Below the pieces are notes generated by a model. The model ran no database searches, had not been told where the DNA came from, and saw only the letters and a program-made list of their open reading frames with translations. Positions 59,429 to 64,000 of a stretch of DNA of 64,000 nt are shown here, in pieces. Made by a program: the position numbers and the translations under genes. Each line of letters begins with the position of its first letter. Position 1 is the stretch's first letter. This stretch comes from Pachyrhynchus sulphureomaculatus (taxonomy: Eukaryota > Arthropoda > Insecta > Coleoptera > Curculionidae): positions 8,091,753 through 8,155,752 of the forward strand of contig CM032446.1 in the NCBI GenBank assembly GCA_019049505.1, in the 5' to 3' direction.

Positions 59429-59899
59429 TACTTTTATATATACTAGTCTATTTCATAGAGGAAACATTGCTTCACTTAAAAAATGGATTGAAGGTGATCT
59501 GTTGGATATTGTGTGCTCTATCATTTCAGTTTTGGTTTTCAATATTAACCTTTATATTTTGTTACTTACAGCTAGTTTCACATGAGGACCGGGGAGACAG
59601 AAAGCATTTTATTTATAAAAAAAGTGAGACTTTTTTTGTGAAAATTGTTGATTCTGATCAAATAATTCAGAAAAAAAAGTATATCCAATATATTTTAACT
59701 TGGAGAATAGCGAAGATTCCTTCAAAAAGGATTTAGTCCAAAATAAGTTTTCAACCAAAACAGTATCTTGTCCAAATGCACTTGACACAAAATTTCTCTC
59801 TTCTAGGAAAAAAGGCTGCTTCAAACGGTCAGTTAGAATTTTTGACTTTAAAAGAATCCTTAGAAAGAAGGACAATATTAACAACAATTGAAGATATAA
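59429..59899. other. No recognised gene
   Basis: Several open frames of 60-90 codons but without recognisable motifs and with AT-rich composition. Confidence 0.4.
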
Positions 59900-60606
59900 G
59901 AAAGTAAGAGGCTTATAGAGGAATATGAAAAATGGGGTTAGAAGTCAATATTAAAAAGACTGAGTACATGTGCGTCGAAGGACAACAGCAGGACTTGAAA
60001 CTGGCCACAGGACATACCATCAAACACTCTGCCAGTTATAAGTATTTGGTAACGAGAATATCTAGGGACGGAACACTGGAAGAAGCAAATATTCTAGAGG
60101 AATATCCAAGGAAGAAAAGCGATTGCAATGCTTAATAGTATACTATGGGACAAAAACATAACCATTGAAAATAAGAAGAGAATTTGCAACTCAATAGTGA
60201 AAAGTATAATAACTTACAGCTCCCTGGTGTCGCCATTGAAGGAAAGAACAGAAAAAATACTAAAAGCTACAGAAATGGATTTCTGCAGGCGAGCAGCCAG
60301 AAAATCCAGAAAAGACCGCATACCAAATGACACGATAAGACGAGCTTTAGAAATAAAGCACGATATAGTGGACGAAATCAGAACCCAACAGTTGGTATGG
60401 TACGGACATGTACAGAGAATGTCACAAGACCGACTACCTAAAAAGATTTTAAATTGGAACCCTCATGGAAAAAGAAAGCGAGGAAGACCACGCCAAAGCT
60501 GGAGAGCAGGAAGCAACAAGGAAGTACTAGAGAGAGATCTGGAGGAGGAGGGATGGAGAAACCGGGAGGAGTGGAAATTAGGCATCGGAAGACGGAAGAC
60601 GTTATA
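59900..60606 (+). pseudogene. RTE-like LINE, RT end and C-terminal tail
   Basis: Two frames. 59932-60135: GLEVNIKKTEYMCVEGQQQD and SASYKYLVTRISRDGTLEEA (post-catalytic K-T-E and YLG blocks). 60128-60607: AMLNSILWDKNITIENKKRI, RTEKILKATEMDFCRRAARK, LVWYGHVQRMSQDRLPKKIL, KRGRPRQSWRAG and a final EWKLGIGRRKTL. One frame change near 60105. The 5-prime side is truncated before the catalytic block; a (TA)n array follows. Different subfamily from the RTE-like copies at 1.2-8.5 and 37.4-39.4 kb. Confidence 0.85.
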
Positions 60607-60614
60607 AAACCGAT

Positions 60615-60616
<2 letters not shown>

Positions 60617-60683
<67 letters not shown>

Positions 60684-60686
60684 ATA
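60617..60686. repeat. (TA)n microsatellite
   Basis: About 70 bp of TA repeats between the LINE and the mariner fragment. Confidence 0.98.
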
Positions 60687-60948
60687 CGAGGCTGGTTTGA
60701 AAAGTCCATGCAAAAATAAAAACTACTTATGTGTTTGGGGGTAAACCTTTTTTATTTTTCGACATAGTCTCCTTTAGGCTTATACACTTCGTCCAACGAT
60801 GTTCTAGTTTTTTGATCCCTTCCGAATAATAGGATTTGTCCAAGTCTGCAAAATATCCATTAGTGTCTGCAATCACCTCCTCGTTTGAATAAAATCTTTG
60901 TCCCGCCAGCCATTTCTTCAAATTGGGGAACAAATAGTAGTCCGAGGG
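60687..60948 (-). pseudogene. Mariner transposase C-terminal fragment
   Basis: Begins with the mariner inverted end CGAGGCTGGTTTGAAAAGTC next to TA, then in reverse encodes LFPNLKKWLAGQRFYSNEEV and CISLKE to the stop region, the last ~75 residues of the DD34D mariner at 32581-33868. The break is at SDYYLF, just before the third catalytic D. Confidence 0.9.
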
Positions 60949-60949
60949 T

Positions 60950-61361
60950 AAAGATCGAGCAAATGCACCAATATAAATACCTAGGACATGAAATCAGTAG
61001 AGGATGAGATAACCAAACATATGAAATTCAAAATAAAATATGTGTTGCAACGAAAGATGGAGAGATCAATGTTAGGCGTTACTCTTAAAGATCGCATTAT
61101 CAGGAGAGAAATGGAACTAAGCTGGCCAAGTTGCTAGGTTTACGGATGGACGATGGGCAAAGAGAAAAGAGTGGCGACCAAGATCCGAAACCTATCGGAG
61201 TAGAGGTAGACCACCAATCCAGTGGACTGATGATTTGAAAAGAGTGGCTGGAAATTGGGTAAAAGCAGCCCACAACAGAAAAAAGTGGCAAGACTTAAGG
61301 GAAGCTTTCGTCCAGCAGTGGACAGTATGTGCTGATGATGATGATGATGATGATGATGATG
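60950..61361 (+). pseudogene. RTE-like LINE C-terminus with (GAT)n tail
   Basis: KMERSMLGVTLKDRI at about 61052, then across frames TDGRWAKRKEWRPRSETY-type and RSRGRPPIQWTDDLKRVAGN blocks, AAHNRKKWQDLREAFVQQWT and VCADDDDD, where a (GAT)n run (61332-61361) forms the 3-prime end. The (GAT)n tail is shared by many RTE-type LINEs. Confidence 0.8.
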
Positions 61362-61470
61362 ACAGTTTAAAATAATTCAAGACTAACGTGAATCGTTTTT
61401 TCCACACACGCCTCACTCCTGTGGTGTTTTAGGGATTTCTCTATAACACGTGTGTTTTTATGATGTTAAT
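61362..61470 (+). pseudogene. Jockey-like LINE 3-prime end fragment
   Basis: FKTNVNRFFHTRLTPVVF-stop matches FKNNVNRFFRTRAAPGAL-stop of the LINE at 52852-55282, followed by related 3-prime UTR (TAGGGATTTC, AACACGTGTG). It joins the (GAT)n tail directly. Confidence 0.75.
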
Positions 61471-62277
61471 ATGAAGTGAAAATTGAACCCGAATCGCTAC
61501 CATACTATTAGGCAAGCAAATCGACGAGCTCAAGGAGATTTTCACAAATATATTGGAATAATTAATTTATGAGCTTCATAAATAGATATGGCGTTTAACC
61601 AGGAGTCAAAGAAAAGAAGCTAATGAATTAATAACCATTGATTCCATAGAAAAAGAAACATGACTGAAATAGAACGTTTTAATAAAGGAAAAAAGAGATA
61701 GAGAAGGATTACTACAACTTTTAAATGCTCTCGGAGATTGTAAAAATGTTTCTTTTATTTTTAAAAGCCTTCATTTACGTACCCTTTGAATATAACATGC
61801 AGATCCGCCACTGTCGTATAAAAACCGCTGGGAAAACTAGAATACAAAAAACCGCGAAAAAAACTATGTCGGCCACCGGCTCAGTTATATCATTCAATTG
61901 TTTTCGAATTCACACATTCTGCGCCATTGTTGCATACTTGTTTACATTTATTAATTTTTATGATGATGATTATGATTGACCCAATTTTTTTCGAATTCGT
62001 AAGCAGCGAGAAGGTACTGTTTGTACTGGTACTACATCTTTATTCCATCCTGTTCCGGTTTTCGGTTTGTTTCCTATAAAGATGTTAATCACTCGATTTG
62101 ATTTGCATTTATGTTTTGTAAGGCTTTAAAGGACTTAAGTAGTGGTGCTTTCTGCTTTCTCCTTGACTTATTTGGATAGACGAGTCATCGTGAAAAATAT
62201 ATGGAAATGTAAAACGGATTACTTCTATAGTCCAAAAATTATTAATTAATTAAATAAAAATATTACACTCGCGCCTA
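61471..62277. other. No recognised gene
   Basis: AT-rich, short frames only; one plus-strand frame (61725-61979) with a hydrophobic end shows no domain. Confidence 0.45.
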
Positions 62278-62311
62278 CACACACACACACACACATACAC
62301 ATACACACACG

Positions 62312-62383
<72 letters not shown>
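62278..62383. repeat. (CA)n then (TA)n microsatellites
   Basis: About 40 bp of CA repeats (62278-62317) passing into about 65 bp of TA repeats; the last TA is the target site of the Tc1-like copy 2. Confidence 0.97.
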
Positions 62384-62386
<3 letters not shown>

Positions 62387-62604
62387 TCCCTGGCCAAATT
62401 ATTAGACGCACTGCAAGATTTCATGTAAAATATTAATTACCGAGTGATATTGTACCGTTTTATTATTTTAAATTGATTTGTTTTTTATGTTTATATTATC
62501 CAATCAATTACCTATTTATTTGACATAAATAAAACAGCGTTAATTTAGAAAAGCATAAGTTTATTAAGTTTTAAAGAAAAAAGTGAAATTAATGTTAGTA
62601 AAAG

Positions 62605-63722
62605 TCAATATTTAGTTGAGCCACCTTTAGCCGCTATCAAAGCTTTAATTCTGCGCGGCATGCTATCAATGCAAGATTGTACTGTCTCCTGCATTTGAGG
62701 ATGATGATTCCACACATGAATAATCTTTTCTAGGAGCTGGTAATCACATCTTTAGCCACTTCTCTTTTCATCAGCTCCCACACATTTTCAATGAGGTTCA
62801 TATCAGGGCCAATCCAACAGAGGGATATTTTTTTCTGCCAAAAAAAGCTTTAACAGACCGAGCAGTGTGGCAGGGAGCTCCATCTTGCATGAAAGTGAAT
62901 GGATCCCCATTTGGAAACCATTCTCTGAGCTGCGGAATCAACCGATTTTGTAATACTTCTTTGTACTGATCTTGCCTCATTATTCCTTTGACGACGTACA
63001 GACGTCCAGTGCCCTTGCCGTTGATGACTGACCAAATCATCACTTTGGTGGGATGTTTAACCGTCGGGACGACACAATCAGGATGAAACTTTTCTCCATG
63101 ACGACGACGCACATACTGAGCTTTATTCTGCAAAATTTCGAATGTGCTTTCGTCACTGAAGCAGACCTGTCAAAAATAGGAAAAAATATATAAACTTCCA
63201 TGTTTATTTGCTTTATTTAACTGAAAATGATAATAATGTATCAATTATTGATTAAATTGCTGTATCTTACCGATCTCCAGAAGTCCACATCTTTGTCTTG
63301 CCATTGTTTGGCCCACTTCAGGCGCTTTGCTTTCATTGCAGCTGTTAACTTGGGCTTCCTGGCGGGGCGACAGGCCTTAAAATCTAATTCTTTCAATTTT
63401 CTTCGAACAGTGCGCTCAGAAGCATTTACGCTAGCATCCTAGAGTTGTGATTTTATTACCTTTGTGGTAGCAAATCTGTTTTCTACACAAATTTTCTTCA
63501 AACATCTCTCTGACCGTGGAGTGAAAATTGGTTTTCTACCGCATCTTTTCTTTCTTTCGGGCTTAATTCCTTCCCTGACTCAAATTTCTTTTTTATGCGT
63601 CGTACACTAGCTTCAGAAACTTCCAATCTTCGTGATATTTCTCGGTTTGTAAATGTTTTCGCAATCACAAGGGCCTTCACTTCAGCTTTTTTACGTGGTG
63701 AAAGATCGCCTTTTCTACCCAT
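62605..63722 (-). pseudogene. Tc1-like transposase with intron, copy 2
   Basis: Same gene as 23219-24333: ATG at 63720-63722, HTH (TNREISRRLEVSEASVRRI), a -1 frameshift in an A run near 63556, an intact linker where copy 1 is broken (MKAKRLKWAKQWQDKDVDFW), an intron at 63167-63270, then CFSDES (first D), FMQDGAPCHTARS (second D), a one-base loss in an A run near 62848, a partly deleted third block (PDMNLIENVWELM without GNS), then RIKALIAAKGGSTKY and a stop at 62605-62607. Confidence 0.9.
63167..63270 (-). other. Predicted intron in Tc1-like copy 2
   Basis: 104 nt with GTAAGATACAG donor and TTTTTGACAG acceptor on the minus strand, same position as in copy 1. Confidence 0.7.
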
Positions 63723-64000
63723 AATGAAAATAGTCCAATTACTTTTTTAAAACACTGCATACAAAATAAACTAATAACTGAGTAGTATAAAACTGTTAAA
63801 CAAACAATCACAGTCCATAAAGCCACAGAAACACGACCGTACCTGACTCGATTCCGATCGCGACTGATACAGGTTTGTACTTATTTACGTTCATGTATCA
63901 CTTTGTCAACACAGTGTTACCATATGTTAAAAATAAATACAAATATGTAGTCTACTTGTTGTAGACTACATATTTGTATTTATTTTTTATTTAAAATAAA

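Larger units (their letters stand above)
62384..64000 (-). mobile_element. Tc1-like transposon, copy 2, runs off the window
   Basis: Starts with CAGTCCCTGGCCAAATTATT (complete inverted end) after TA. Collinear with copy 1 in reverse, at high similarity by eye, until about 63960, where a foldback of ATACAAATATGTAGTCTAC around AACAAG replaces the collinear sequence. The other inverted end is not inside the window. Confidence 0.92.

Noticed and set aside
61361..61362. Endogenous viral element
   Set aside because: No gag, capsid, protease, integrase or viral polymerase motif was seen anywhere; all RTs are LINE or Penelope type.

Overview
The window is repeat-dominated, AT-rich eukaryotic DNA. 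It contains spliceosomal-type introns, non-LTR retrotransposons, Penelope-like elements, Tc1/mariner and hAT transposons, tRNA-derived SINEs and about sixteen long (TA)n arrays. The mix (mariner DD34D, a DD41D mariner relative, a ZBED5-type hAT, and short elements carrying a (GTCT)n tract as described in Lepidoptera) points to an arthropod, most likely an insect. The species cannot be read from the sequence. I found no convincing host gene; two or three small candidate host segments are flagged at low confidence.

1-11.7 kb: an RTE-like LINE on the minus strand (about 1235-8468) is split by three later insertions: a CR1/Jockey-like LINE with an (ATCT)n tail (about 2101-4430) and two copies of a short palindromic element, here called the GTCT element (4795-5917, 7339-8404). 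Other GTCT copies lie at 1-574, 9727-10438 and 11555-11735, the last running into a 100-base assembly gap (11736-11835). A fragment of an unnamed protein family, here called family P, lies at about 10690-11430.

11.8-25 kb: LINE fragments, two Penelope-like GIY-YIG fragments facing away from each other around a (TA)n array, further family P relics (17.1-18.1 and 21.0-21.6 kb), several hammerhead-ribozyme-like motifs, and a complete Tc1-like transposon with TA target duplications and a likely intron (22868-24519).

25-35 kb: a roughly 400-bp direct duplication separated by a GTCT element, another GTCT copy, about 3.3 kb with no recognised element (the best candidate for unique DNA), LINE 3-prime fragments, a mariner with both inverted ends between (TA)n arrays, and a tRNA-like SINE.

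35-48 kb: the most complete family P copy lies between CACTG-type inverted ends with a TAA duplication (35119-37194), which suggests a CACTA-like DNA transposon. It is followed by a decayed LINE, two DD41D mariner-like copies of about 1303 bp (40436-41738, 46390-47692), and between them a ZBED5-like hAT (42830-46332) with a TATA box, a 5-prime UTR intron and a small nested MITE.

48-64 kb: a head-to-head inverted pair of Penelope-like copies, one arm carrying a GTCT element whose empty site survives in the other arm; a Jockey-like LINE (52852-55282); a second hAT with a near-perfect 8-bp target duplication inserted in a Jockey relic (56279-58958); a 174-bp Helitron-like element; LINE and mariner fragments; and a second Tc1-like copy running off the window end. 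Nearly every ORF is broken, often by one-base changes in homopolymers, so the window reads as layered transposon debris whose insertion order can be partly reconstructed.
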